From Dromaius novaehollandiae (lineage: Eukaryota > Chordata > Aves > Casuariiformes > Dromaiidae): 64,000 bases of DNA. A program made the translations under genes and the position numbers. Where the stretch lies: NCBI RefSeq assembly GCF_036370855.1, contig NC_088099.1, positions 138,983,017 to 139,047,016 of the forward strand, read 5' to 3'. The notes beneath the pieces are model-generated. The model was not told the origin of the DNA. It worked only from the letters and a program-made list of their open reading frames with translations, and searched no databases. Positions 13,401 to 26,250 of the stretch are shown in pieces. Position 1 is the first letter of the stretch. The number at the start of each line of letters is the position of its first letter.

Positions 13401-15897
13401 GCTGCTCATCCACCTTCAAGCACAGCCAGCAACACCACTCTGCAGTGGAAATGGGGAGAGGGAGGAAGGTGTTCATAAAGAAAAGGGGAGCTCTTCAGTA
13501 GTCTGATGTTTACAAAGAAGTTTATTGGGTTGTCAAGGAGAGAAGAAAACAGTAATCCCCACACAACATGCTTTGAACACACACAATTAAATTCATCACA
13601 AAATTACAGATTAGTTCTCCACCAAACTTTGAAAGCCTGCCCCAGGACCCATGCCTCTCTCCTAATTGGGCTTGGCAAGGCGTCCCAAGATACTGTTAAG
13701 TCTGAAAGTTTGCTCGAGAACCAGATCCACAGGTTAGTGAAGTTTTCTTGAGCCACTCCCAGTTGGCTAATGGGCAAACCACTCGGAGACTGCCATAATC
13801 TCCAAGGAGGGCAAAGTTGAAGGGAGGATGTGACACACTTACCACAATCATGCAGGCTACTTGTCTTAATAACATGCAGCGTGGTTTAACCCTCAAACGC
13901 ACAACACTCTTGGCTCAAACAGGACAAGATCAATTTTTCATTGTATTGAGGTAAGTAGTCAATAAGATCCTTTCTTCTTACACTCTTCTAAAGTACAAAT
14001 GGGACATTTAAAGAAATAGTTGAGATCTCTTAAAATTAAAAAAAGAATGCAACGAATCCTCTCATTTTGTAGCTGAATACAAAAGCCAGCAAGCCCCATG
14101 TTCCATTGCCCTTCTCCTAAACCATCTAATATCTCTGGAGCATTAAGTACTTTGGTCTGTTAAATCCTGGAATATCTTCATTTGCAGTTTAGAAAATCTC
14201 AAGTGATTGCATACAAGCTGAATGAGGACCAAAACTAGGGTAACGCATTCCTTGATTTCAGTACATACTGTTTGAATTAAAACTTTAAATTGCACCACAT
14301 TATTTGCTTCTTATTTAACATACAAAAGAAAATCCCACCTATCCTCTAACAACCTTAACGGCAAAGTCCCAGTTTCAAAGCACACTTGAATCCTGAACTG
14401 CAAATACTTCTCTAATTATCTTTGACTATATAGATATAAAAGTAACCACAACAGCACAAGACTACAACTAGAGTTATATACCTGCCAGGCAGGAAAAAAA
14501 CACCTAGGTGAGAGGGATATTTTTTTCTCTTATATATAACACTGTATTTATCTATTTAAAAGAAGTAAGATTATACTAGATGGGTCATCTTCCTTAAAAA
14601 CAAGTGTAAACAAGACTCAGATACTCATATGGAATGGTAATAAATTTTAGCTCCGTTAACATGTCAATTTACTCATTTGAGAGTTGGGTCATTTGGTAAT
14701 AAAGCAAAGTACTTGCTGGACATGTCACCAATGCCGGAGAACCTGAAAATCTAACGTTTGCCTACTTTCTCCTCCCCCATTTTTAAACATAGTTAAAACA
14801 GCCATTTACAGGGTCAGAGAAAAGAATCTAGGACAAATCCGTAACAGTGAGTTGTAGGTGCAGAATCAACAGAAAATTCAAAGGAACAGGAAGTGCAGTA
14901 TCACATATGAGACATAATCATGTCCACAGGTAGTAAAAACAGGACAGTCTCAGAATTAGGTTAGCATTGCATTTGAGGCGCTGGGAAATTAAAAGGCAAA
15001 GCATTTTAATTGTATTAGTGTTTTACATAACACACGATCTGTCACAATATTCGTAACGCTTTGGTCTGGAAATGACTTATTGCAAGGTGAAGAGCATACA
15101 AAATAGGTGAAAGAAAAAACATCTAGCTATCTGCAGGGCAACAAAACAGGATTTACCTGATCTGCACAATAAATGCAGATGGAGGCAGACAAATTGCACC
15201 TGACAGGTCATACAAAATGCATGACCCTTTGATTTATTAAATAAGCTACAATTGCTTGCAACGAAGGAGGTGATGTTCATTGCCAGCTGTATATGGGGAT
15301 ATATTCCAAAACAGGTTTCTTCAGTCCTACTTTCATCCTCAATTTTTGTCAGTTCCTTTGTGTTTGTATTTATCATTTTCTTCTGAGTCTTATGCTTCCA
15401 TTTCATTAGTTTGTTTGGGCTAGTTCTTCCTCTGTGTATGGTTTTATTTTAGGAGTTTCAGCAAGTATTGATTTTCCATAATACAGACATAATTTATTCT
15501 CTCTGAAACACTACATAATCAAGCTGATAAGACCAAACATAATTCAATTATTTTTCCAGTATTGTTTGTTTATATTTCTTCACATGCAATCAGTCCAATT
15601 TCATCTTGCAGAAACTAAACCATTATTCATTTTAGAAACTGAATGTATTGGGACTAGAGCCTGACACAGACTAAAGTTTCAGTTTCACTGAATGCAAGCA
15701 ACCAATCAGGCATTACATGATGTGAAAGAGAAGTATTAATTCCGCAAATTTTAAATGTAAGCAGCAAACCAATACTTCCTTTTGTTTTAATCCTATAAAC
15801 ATTGGAAATTTGCCACATAAGACACTATGCTAACCAAACTCTGAAAGCTAAGGATTTAAATGCCCAATAAAGCAGCAATCAAGAAATTGTGGAGATC

Positions 15898-15918
15898 GGG
15901 GGGGGGGGGGGGGGGGGG
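15898..15918 (+). repeat. Poly-G run of 21 bases
   Basis: An uninterrupted run of 21 Gs between AGATC and TAAGAACAG. Runs this long are rare in vertebrate genomes and prone to sequencing-length error, so the exact length should not be trusted. Confidence 0.9.
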
Positions 15919-15929
15919 TAAGAACAGCA

Positions 15930-16250
15930 ATACCATCAGGCCAAAAAACTGTTTAACTCAGCATCCTATCTGGGACAGTGGCCTATATGAGACACATACA
16001 AAAAAACAAAAAACAACAACAACAAAAAAACAAGTACAAAGCAAGCATTAACTTCTTCCTTGGTATGCTCTTCCACAGTGAAGTGATTTGCAGCTCCAGA
16101 ACTTCCTGAGCCAGAGGTAATATTATTTGAATTATTAGTACGATGGATTTTTTTCCCCAGAATACTGTCCAATTACTTTTTAAACAATTCTGTACAAGTC
16201 TGATAATATTGTACAACTTAACATTTTTTAATGCCAGTAAAGAAAGCAAC
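15930..16250 (-). repeat. Ancient CR1-clade LINE relic
   Basis: Plus-strand text such as CATCCTATCTGGGACAGTGG and, further on, CTGTCCAATTACTTTTTAAA follows a repeat common in reptile and turtle genomes (catcctgtctctgacagtgg ... ggccaattcctttttgaa), which is the reverse complement of a CR1-clade element. A second relic at 19,970-20,405 carries the adjacent part of the same kind of element. It is heavily diverged, so this is an old insertion. Recognition is from remembered consensus. Confidence 0.45.
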
Positions 16251-17232
16251 CAGAAGGGACTGCAAGTAGATCACTAGCCACAGGTTTCAGATCTAATATT
16301 TGTCACGTATTATTGCTGCAACACCTACAAAGCCTGAAAAAGCCTAAGAACTGCTGTGCTAAGAAATGTACAAAAACGCAAAAAAAAAAAAAAAAGTGGC
16401 AACTACTGTGCAAGGACTTTGTGAGCTAAGGAGCCTGGGAATTGAAGTAGATTTTAAAAAAACAGCATGGTGCTAGAGGGAAAAAGATACATTGAAAGGT
16501 GCTTTGTCTTACAGGCAAACTCCACAATACTACTCACACTTGGGGCTCTCCTTCAGAATATTTTATCCATGAAATCATCATTCTGCTCTCATTCAGGAAA
16601 ACACACAAGCTACATTATCATCTCCTTTACTCTTTTTAAAACTGGAACACAGTGCTGCTAATAAGCAGATGGAGAATTATGATCTGCTGGCTGCAAATGT
16701 CATAAAGATTAAATCCATTTGTTGTTCTTCCATTTAAAATACGCATGGTAACAAAGCAACAAAAATTAGCATTCAGTGGTCTCTTAAATCACCCCTCCCT
16801 ATCCAAAATGTGAAAATAAACTACCACACATTATATCACCAGTAGCCTTACTTTTCTGCTCTGTGACGACGACAAGGATTATGACTGTGTCAAAGCTAAA
16901 CGATTATTGTCTACATTATTACTCCTGACTGTTCAGAATATCTGGAGCATGCAAGACAGATAGAAAACTTCCACCACCACTTTCCAAATTACTTACAAAT
17001 TAATTAAGTAACAGCTGAGCATCACTGAAAAAAACCATGCAACTCACATGCAGAGTATTTATAAATTTTTATTTCTTTACAACCAAATTTTTGAAGTCAC
17101 AATCCACAAGCAACTGCTGCATTAAACCATGACTTAAACATGTGAACATGCCAACTTGAGTTTGCTCAAGTTTGTTGTGAAGTTATAAAAATATGATGTG
17201 GAGTACTTCAAAATAATATAGCACGGGAAGGC

Positions 17233-17249
17233 TTTTTTTTTTTTTTTTT
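17233..17249. repeat. Poly-T run (17 bases)
   Basis: Homopolymer T tract in SPIDR intron 5, read as poly-A in the transcript. I see no retroposon body attached to it. Confidence 0.8.
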
Positions 17250-19969
17250 AAACTCACTGTCATTCTTTTCTTCAAAAATGAACTGCTTCATCGTAGTACT
17301 GTAGAACATTCTCCACATTGTACAAGTGTGACATAAAAACTATGTTGCCTTCCAATACTTAGTAAAATCATGTTCTGATTTTCCTTTCTTTCGTTTCTCC
17401 AATTACTTGTTCTACTTGAATTAGCTTCCAACACAGTGACTCTGCTATAACGATTTTAGCTTACATATTTATAAATACTAAGCATCCAGGATGGGAACCA
17501 AGGAATTATGTGCAATATCATTCACTTAGACTCATAAAAGAAAGTGATGAATCAACTCAGCATCTTCATTATTATATGAACAAAAATGATGCACTCATCT
17601 TTGTTAGTGTACTTTCTTACACTGAAGAAACCAAAACAGGACTTTTCCTCTGACCCAGTTTCTTCTCAGAGCTCGTTAGATTTAAGAAGCCATCAATAAG
17701 TACGGAAGACATCTATCAAACTATAAGGCCACACAAGAAAAGAATTTTCTGCCCTGTTCCAATATCCACTTCACCACTTCACTACTACTTCCCTCCACAA
17801 CTTTTATGATTAGTACTAGGTTTTTAACTAGGAAATGGTCTTACAGAAGAGAAAAGCAATTGCAGACTCTTTAAATTAAAATAAAAAGTAATATAAGCCA
17901 TGAATCTAGCATTCCTGTTCGCAGAGGAAAAACAAACTTGGAAAATGAGACTCAAGTGCATCTAAAGGTTAAAAAGCAGATGGCAATAATCACCCTCATG
18001 AGTTTTTTGGGGTTTGTTTCTTGTAAAAACATCAATTTTGTTGTTGTTTAAGCTGACAGTTTTACAGCCTGCTGTCTAGCTCATTGTTGTTTAGGCATAT
18101 GAGAGTGGCAATTATGCCCTATTTTATTTCCTTGTCATACGTTTGTACTAATATTCTAATCCTTTAAAAAGTCTAAAACAACGATCTTACTATTTTTTAA
18201 TCCAACCTTCCCCCACAAACTACATAAAAGTACTTCTCTTTCTTTCTTCTCTTACCTCCTCTTCCAATAACTACAGGCTGAGGCTCATGAAAAGCACAGT
18301 TCTGCAGCACAGCACAGAGCTCCATTAAGCTCTCCTTTTTAAGCCAGAATTTTCATGTGAAGGTTACTTACTATCTTCCCAATACACAAGTATTTTATAT
18401 TGTAAGAATGATCCCACTGAGTCCTGTAAAGCAAAGACACAGTAGCCAAAGTTCACTGTTAGAGAAGTTTCCTTGCATACAGCTATATAATCTGATTTTA
18501 CAAGCAGTTATGTCAGGACCAGCCTATAATATTGTTAATCCTTTTCTCTGAACATGTTGCCTGCAAAGACCACAGTAGTATGAAATGAGATGCTTTATCT
18601 ACAATCACCACAAATAAAAGGTCCCTTTTCTGATTCTGTCTTAAATGCTCAACGCATTATTAGATTGGGGTATCCACTGGCCCACTTCAACCCCCCCCAA
18701 CATTTGGAGGCTATAAACATAAATAGGTTCAAAAAGAGACAGGGCAACTTACTGAAATATAAATCTCTCAAACGTCAATCAGACATAAAAATCTCAGCGC
18801 AACTTCTCACTCAGAAAGTGCCTAAGCTGCAAGAGAGACCCTTGTCCCACTGCACAGCATTCAACTTATACTCACATTTTTCTCCCAGTACTAACCATTA
18901 TCATTCAGGACCCTAGCTAGATGAACATTCAATCTGATAATCCTACATTATCATGACTTATGAATACCACATTCATTTATTCCTTTGTAGTGATGCTCTG
19001 ATTTCCAACTTTATCCCATACCATTATGCACTCATGCATTTACACATACTCCAAAGGGAGTTGCAACTATCCTGCTTATCTCAGAAAGAAAATTCAGTAT
19101 TGTGGATTTATACTACTTATTCTTTTGATATTTCTATTTATTCTCTCATTCCAAGAGATCCTGAAGTTCTTCAGATTCTAGACAAATCAATCTATTCCTA
19201 GAACATACCAGATTCATAGTAAAAGTCAGCAACATTGATTTTTTTTTAAACTTCATGATGCTCAAACATAATTCAACAAATATGTATATATAAAAAATAG
19301 TGCTTTTCCAGGAAGTCACAAAAATGAAAGATTTCAATTTAAAGACAGGTAACTCATGTTCCTTCAAATAGGAGTACACAGAGTTTTTCCTTTCCCCTTG
19401 CACCTCTCCCTCACCCAATCAAGCAAGTTAAAGTAACTTAGTCCAAGAAACCTACCACCAATTTACCTTAAGAAAGCAAAAGGCTTCTCTAGGCAAGCCT
19501 GACTACAGCTACCATTGTCTCAAAGGGCCCCTCTTCATTCCTACGTCTGTTCAGAAAGCTTTGTGAAAACCATGAGGAAAGCATAAACTAGACCACATAA
19601 AAAGCAACTGTAGAAGCCACACAGAGCAGCAGGTGACAGAGAACTAGAGCTGCAAAGGGCACCCACTGCATTGCACCAACTGGAGATCCATTTGCAACAT
19701 CATCTTTTGCTATCTGAATTCTCAGTTACTCCACGGAGAAAGCACTGAAGGTGGCAATGGAAACAGGACAAAATCCACACACACTGAAAAACCCACAACA
19801 GACAAGCACAGGAACAGTTGTAGGGGAATCTACCACAGGCAGATCTAGCCCCTTATTTTGTCTCCAACAGTGATTAGTGGCAGATGTTTAGGGAATAGTT
19901 TAAAACAGATCAAGCACGTGGCAATACTCCCACAGAAGTCACTGTAACTCCAGTTTATGGCTTCAACTA

Positions 19970-20405
19970 GAAGCAAGATCTTTGTATGTAATCCTCAGCA
20001 GATTTTTCTTCCATAAATTTGTCCAATTATGTTTGAGCCCACGTACTCTTTCAGCACCTACAGCATTGTGTGGCAAGGAGCTCTACTGCTCAATCACGTA
20101 TGGTGGGATGAACAATCTCTGTTGTTTATGTTGATTCAGCCTGCTAGTTTCACTTGATTTCCTTTAGCTTTCATAGAGTAACTAGTCGTTTTGTTTACTT
20201 ATTCCTTCCTATTGTGATCCATGAGTTTTTTTCATACCCTCTCCACAGCAATCTCTTTTTCCATGAAGAAAACATTCCATATATCTGATCATTCTTATCA
20301 ACTTTCTCTGAAGCTTTTCCAGTTCCACTACATCTTTTCTTGGGAGTGAGAGAACCAAAACTACTATCCACAAGTACTGATGACATGCAAACACAATGGA
20401 TTTTT
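19970..20405 (-). repeat. Ancient CR1-clade LINE relic (reverse-transcriptase C-terminal region)
   Basis: Plus-strand pieces such as TGTGTGGCAAGGAGCTCTAC, GATCATTCTTATCAACTTTC, TTTTCCAGTTCCACTACATC and GAGAGAACCAAAACT match, in order, the reverse complement of a CR1-type RT end widespread in turtles and other reptiles (tgtggcaaggagttccac ... gatcattctcattgccc ... tccagtgccactatgtc ... gagaccaaactgc). Many substitutions and stops show it is long dead. The minus-strand reading frames across it are remnants, not a gene. Confidence 0.6.
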
Positions 20406-22299
20406 AAAGTTAAAGTCCTTTCAGCAGCTTTTCAGTCTATATCAGTCCCAACCCAAACCTCACCCCTTCTCATCCATGACTACCTTATATGAGGATGAAG
20501 CTGTTCTCCCCTAACTTGTTGCCTTCACAAGCAGGCAGTTCCAGCCTGCTTTTCTTACTCAGCCTCAGTAGTCCCTTTCCTATGCACAGGAAGGGGTCTG
20601 CAAAATACCAACAAGCCATTTCCTCTCAGAGAAGCAGCAAACTTCCCAGCAGCCCCATCAGGATTCATATGAAAGGAGAACAGGGCCTTTACTACACTGA
20701 TGAAAATACAAGCAGAGAAACAAGAAAAATCATCCACAAAACACTGCAGATTGCAGCAACAGCACTGGCAAAACACCCGATATGAGGAGCTGCTGCAGCT
20801 ACCATTTTTGAAGAGTTGCTACCATAGGAGACTGATGGTGCAGAAGAGAATGGTTGTATTAGGCAAGAGAACAGGTGAACTGCACCCAAGCAAGGACCAG
20901 GTGAGGGGGAACAGGGACAAGTGAATGAAACAGTGACTGAGCTGGGAAGAGGAGACTGAGTGGGTGGACAATAACTGGGACTGAGTCAGAAAGCACGCCA
21001 CCGTGTTGGGAGACTGAGCAGTGAGTAAACGGTGCAGCAACTTTTTTGTGTGTTCAAGTAGTAGGAGGTGAAAAAGGCTAGAGTAAACTTGTAGGCAGGG
21101 GGAGAGATACTGTATGAAGTACAGATTTCTGAGCATGTTTCCAGTGAGACTGAGAGGAAGACAAAGGCACCAAGTAGTCAAGGCTGCGTTATAGAAAAGA
21201 AAGAAAAAATAAAATAAAAAAAAGACAACATGGGAGAGCAGGGTTCTATGCAGCTGGCATTGTGTGGAGAGCCTGCCAGTAAGTTCTTGAAGAACAGGCA
21301 AAATTCTCTTTTAACATTTTACAAATATGGAGTGAACACAGGAGCTGCAGCCTATCTATCTCTATAGAACTTCTCCACAGAAAGGGTTAATCTAGTCAAA
21401 GTTATTAGCCTGGAATGCAAGTGTCCTGATAACAAAAGAATTGTAAATCTGAATTGTCATCTACAGATGATTCAGACGTTTGTATAGAAACTGTTTATCA
21501 CAAAGTAAAAGCAACAGAACATGACACAGACCCTGCCAAACTGGATATAAGAGACATTAGGATTTTACCCCCACCCCAATCCCATTTCATCGTCCCCAAG
21601 AAAGCCACCCCCCATGCCCCACAGAAGTCCCCACCTCCAAATTTCTTAAGTTTACAGTAAATATTCTCAGCTTTATTCGGCTTGTTCTGCTCCCATTTAC
21701 TCCTTTCTTATCTATCCAACACACTTCCACATTGCAATGGGAGCCAGAAATAAATGCTCCGATTCTCACAGCATGCTACCCAACTGCATTCTTTCCAACC
21801 AAAGGACACAGTGGCAAGAAATAAATAATTAAACAAACAGAATACATACTTGCCTTCTTCCTTCTTCCATGTGAGAAAAACAAGCACAGAAGCTACACAG
21901 ATACACAACTGGGAGAGAGCTTCACCCATTAAAAAGGAGGGGTAAAGCAAGACAAACAAAACAAGGGGCTTCTAATAACCATTGATCTAACTCCTAAACT
22001 TTGATCTTCCCTATTTTCCAAAGTATTTTAAGTTTAGGTCCAGATGGTCAACATTCAGAAGATTCTGCAGAGAATTACAAAGAATACAATAACCCTTACC
22101 TCAAAAGAAAATATTCTGTTCCTGTTAAAAATGGCAAAAAAGAGTCATGAGCAGATGAAGCCTAAATGTTTAAAATACAGGTATAATTGGATAATTTTAA
22201 TGTACTTAATGGTTTACTCAGTCCACCAAGAATTGGATGACTTTGGATATTTAATACCTTATTTTCACTTAATAGCCATTCTACATGCAGCATTACACT

Positions 22300-22336
22300 T
22301 AAAAAAAAAAAAATAAAATAAAAAATAAAAAAAAGC
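22300..22336. repeat. A-rich tract (AAAAT/AAAAAT)n
   Basis: A-rich low-complexity run with scattered T, in SPIDR intron 5. Confidence 0.8.
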
Positions 22337-23481
22337 TATACATATTTCTTTTTTGTATTGCCACAACAAAATCCTAGACCAGTAAGTTTCAGCTTGTGAA
22401 CAGATGCAAGCAGCAACCTCACAAGGTACCTTAAATGGACAAGAAACATTTGCCTCACCAAAGGATGCAAATACATGCCTGATTGTAAGAAAGCTTTTTA
22501 CTTTTTCTGCTCAACTGAGTCCTTTCTCTGGGCAAACTAACTGTCTGGTGAGAGAAACAGCCATGTAAAGACTATAAAATTATTTTTAAAACAAACTTAC
22601 AACACATAAGAAATATAAAAACGAAGGCTCTTCTTAGCGCTTTGTGAACACTCTGATAATCAAATTCTAACATATTTTAGACGTAGATGTTAATTCCTGT
22701 TTGAAGTATACAGATCTCTTTTTGCAGACGGAAACAAACTTCAAGCCATTAGCCAGCCTACTCTATTACACTCTCTTTCCAAAACTAGAGTATTGGAAAA
22801 CACATTGATCAGAACAGCAGATGATCAAGCCTAGTCCTACATACTCCACTAAAACTTCTCTTCCACCATTGCCCTCAAAAAGGATTTCAAAGAAATCGAA
22901 ATCAAGTTCTTCTACAGTTTGGCCTGAGGAGTCCTGAGGAAGACAAAGTTAGACAAATCAAATACAAGCAGCTTTCTCACCGTTCTCGTGGTTCTTTGCA
23001 GAGTGTGAAACTATTAGCAAATTATCCATAATGAAAAACAACAGAGGGTCTTGTCAGAGGTGAGGATAACATGACAAGCCTTGCACTTCCCATTAATTTT
23101 GTTAACTCTTCCGGCTTTATTCTTTCAGAGGACAGCACTGCACTACCTCTGGCACATGTTCTACTCTTTCCTCATTAGTTCTACAGCTCTTTTCTGGTCT
23201 AAGCACCCATCATCCTACAGTAGGGGAGACACGAGACCCTCTTTCTTTGTTTCACCTCCCAAGACTGAGGTCAGGGCCCTGACAGTGCAAGCATATCCCT
23301 CTTTGCTTCTCCCCAAAACTTCAAAAGACTCTGCAACGTTCTTAAGAGAGTCACATTGCCAAAAGGTTCCCAGCCTGAGAAAACCCAGATCTCCCCCATG
23401 GAATGCAGCCACAGCAAAACCAAAACAGGCCATTGCGATCTTGTTTAAAACACTAGGCAAATGTGGAAAAAAGGGGATGGT

Positions 23482-23501
23482 GGGGGGGGAGGGAGGGAGG
23501 G
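23482..23501 (+). repeat. G-rich (GGGA)n tract, G-quadruplex-capable
   Basis: A run of eight Gs followed by three GGG runs separated by single As. It fits the four-run G4 pattern on the plus strand. Confidence 0.75.
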
Positions 23502-24037
23502 AAATGGCAGGGGGATTTGATACGTGTAGGCAGAGATAGCAATGCTGTCAACTGCACTTAAAGTTGTTGCTCTCCAGAGCTGTGTAAGAAAAAATATATA
23601 GCTCAGATGAAGCCTTAAGTTAAACAAAGCAGAGGAGCTGGCTTAGCGTACACAAACAGCCCGGTATTTAAATCAACATAAAAATATGGTCTTGGAATGA
23701 CAGCACATGGCATCAAGGTCTCAGGTCTGTCTACATCACTGTGATAACTTCTGCAATTCATTAGATTTTGTACACCCAGGTTGTGGTATACAGGATTCGA
23801 TTTTACACTTGGCTAATAAAATACCCAGACTAATTCATAAAATAAGCACAAAGAAGTACAGCTACCCTCAGGTACAGCTGGATCCCATACAAGAGCACAG
23901 AAACATGCATGCAAGTGCATACAAGCATATATGACAATTCTGATCAAAGAAACTTCTTTCAGAACGGGCACCATGGATCTTCAATATTTTTATATTGCAG
24001 AAAAAGCATTTAATGAGCATCAAGTTGCTCATATGAC

Positions 24038-24110
24038 TGCACCATTCTTGAGGAGGATAATGAGCCAATTCAGCTATGCTGAGATTTGAACTTCTGTCTC
24101 CTAGAATCAT
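24038..24110 (-). repeat. Possible MIR-like fragment (reverse)
   Basis: GCTGAGATTTGAACTTCTGT followed by CTCCTAGAATC resembles the reverse complement of the MIR/tRNA-like head (gggatttgaacctgtgtctcctagagtc). Short and diverged. Confidence 0.35.
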
Positions 24111-24684
24111 AAAGAAAAGTCTTCCCAAGATGGTATTTTGAATTATTAAAGCAAGCACCATCTGAACCAATTAGGTATTAGCTGAATTATCTTCAATCCA
24201 GCTTTAAAATTAATGGGGTCATTGCTTAACTGGAGACATGAGAGAAGCTAGTCATAATACAGATAACCACAGCTCACTCAGAAACATATTATTTTCTATT
24301 CCAATAATCTGATCAAGTCACTGAAACAGAATGCAGAGAGAACTATTGGTTGTGATGGAAGAAAAAAAAAAGTGTTGACATTTTGTTTCTGGATCACAGG
24401 ATACAATGCCATCCCTGCAGCAGAAAGCAGCTGCTGTATTAGTTCAGTTTTGTCCAGTAGGTCAGATATAAATTATTTCATCTCACTGACGTGCATGCAA
24501 ATGGCATTTGTTTCTGTATCATTACTGACTTGCAGCATTTAGACCAGTAGGTCTTGCTAAAAATGCCCATCTAGAGAGCACTGCTAAAAGGGATCAATTC
24601 TACATAAAAAATAAGCTGCCTCTTCTATTTTTGGGGGGGAGGAGGAAGGGAGGAAGTTGCCCAGATAGGTAGTGTTGTCTCCTG

Positions 24685-24790
24685 AGTTGTCCAAGACCTG
24701 ACCAGACAGAGGACTGAGCAATCTTGTCCAACCTCACAGCTACCTGCTTTGAGCATCCTGAGGTCCCTTCCAAACCAAATTATTCCATGA
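24685..24790 (+). mobile_element. CR1 3'-end fragment
   Basis: TGTCCAAGACCTGACCAGAC, TGAGCAATCTTGTCCAACCT and AGGTCCCTTCCAAACC-AAATTATTCCATG follow the avian CR1 3' UTR and its terminal ATTCTRTG-type motif. It is a roughly 100-bp 5'-truncated copy, as is usual for CR1. Insertion is in SPIDR intron 5, opposite to SPIDR transcription. Confidence 0.7.
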
Positions 24791-24827
24791 AGTACATTTT
24801 TAGAAATTATAATATGCTTGTGTTCTT

Positions 24828-24859
24828 GTATATATTCTAGTATGTATATATTCTAGTAT
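24828..24859. repeat. 16-bp tandem duplication
   Basis: The unit GTATATATTCTAGTAT occurs twice back to back (24,828-24,843 and 24,844-24,859) without mismatch. Confidence 0.9.
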
Positions 24860-26250
24860 GCTTCCTTGTTAATGGACTGGTAAAAATAATTGCTCACAAC
24901 AACATGGTCATATCATCATCCATTATCAGTGTTAAATCATCAATCTGACAGGATGACACAAATTCCATTCGTCATAATAATGATCCCCTACCTTGAGATA
25001 ACCTATTTTAAATTCTGTTACACAACAATAGTGCTAGACTCGATTCTAATTACCAAGCCAATGATAGTTATAATTACCATTATAATGGATCAAGAAAGCA
25101 AGGACATAAAAGCAGGCCCAGAAATAATACCAAAATCTTGGCCATGCATGATTTCGCTCACCCTTTAGGTGATCTCTGCGGAATGCCATTCGATGTTTTG
25201 AATCTTCCCCATTCAACACCACAAAAGGAAAGAGTCATTTTTTAACGAAATTGACAGCAACAGATCAATATACTTAAGTAACTGAATGGGCCCAATTTTG
25301 ATAGATCAAAAGGCCTCAGATACAAAACACGTACCTACATATACCCAGGAGCAGGAAGAATTTTTCAAATAATATGCTCTTCTTCACTCAGGAAAAAACA
25401 GAAAATTAACTTTTGTACAATATTACAACAATTTTTTGCACAATACCTCACAAAATCACACCAAATCTCCCATTGATAGTGCACACACACAGCAACACAG
25501 TAGGCAACTGAGAATTCAACAGAATTTTGAAACAAAGTGTAGCGATTCTCTTTATTAATTGAGTATTACCATACAGCAAGACCCTTTGGAGATATTAGCA
25601 TTCTACATGTATTTAAAGGAAAAAAATCTTAATCATGTGGTAAGTCAGCTTTTTGCCGAGTTTTCAGCAAAATTAGATGTTAAGATTAGCAGACAGACTT
25701 CTTAGTGTGTTCTGCAATAACGAGTGTCTGTTGTAACCAGGTAAGCTTTATTAATACTCCAGAACAAGTACAGAACACTAATTCCTACACATTAATAATG
25801 TTAGGGTCAAAAAAACCTCCTCATGCCATTCTGGGATAAATCTCACTTGCCCTGCATATAAAGCAAACAAATGTGGATGCACATCAGACACTGATAAGTA
25901 CATTTAATATACAGGACAAAAAGAAACCACCGGCCTCCATAAGATACAGAAATTATATACTCCATAAAAATGCTGGCCTCCTTTAAGGGATTAAGTTACC
26001 AAAAGTGTTTCAAGGAGGGATCTGAGTGTGGAAGAAGCAGCCATTCAGTGCAAAGGAAAGTTCCCAGTGTAGGAGGTAGTATGGCAGGAGGCACGTACAA
26101 CAGCACTAAATTTCATTTAATCCCTAGCATTGAAATATTTTCAAAATCTAAATATTTTAGAGATGAATAATTCCTATAAAATAAGAAACTTTGGCCTATG
26201 AGATAAGCCCTCTGCACAAGTCAGGCAAAAAGCTGTCATTTCCATTCCCA

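Noticed and set aside
20819..21301. 160-codon minus-strand frame
   Set aside because: Leu/Ser/Phe-rich translation of purine-rich plus-strand DNA, with no domain, no splice context and no link to SPIDR.
23081..23539. 152-codon plus-strand frame
   Set aside because: No recognisable family, runs into a G-rich simple repeat, and lies antisense within SPIDR intron 5 without promoter features.
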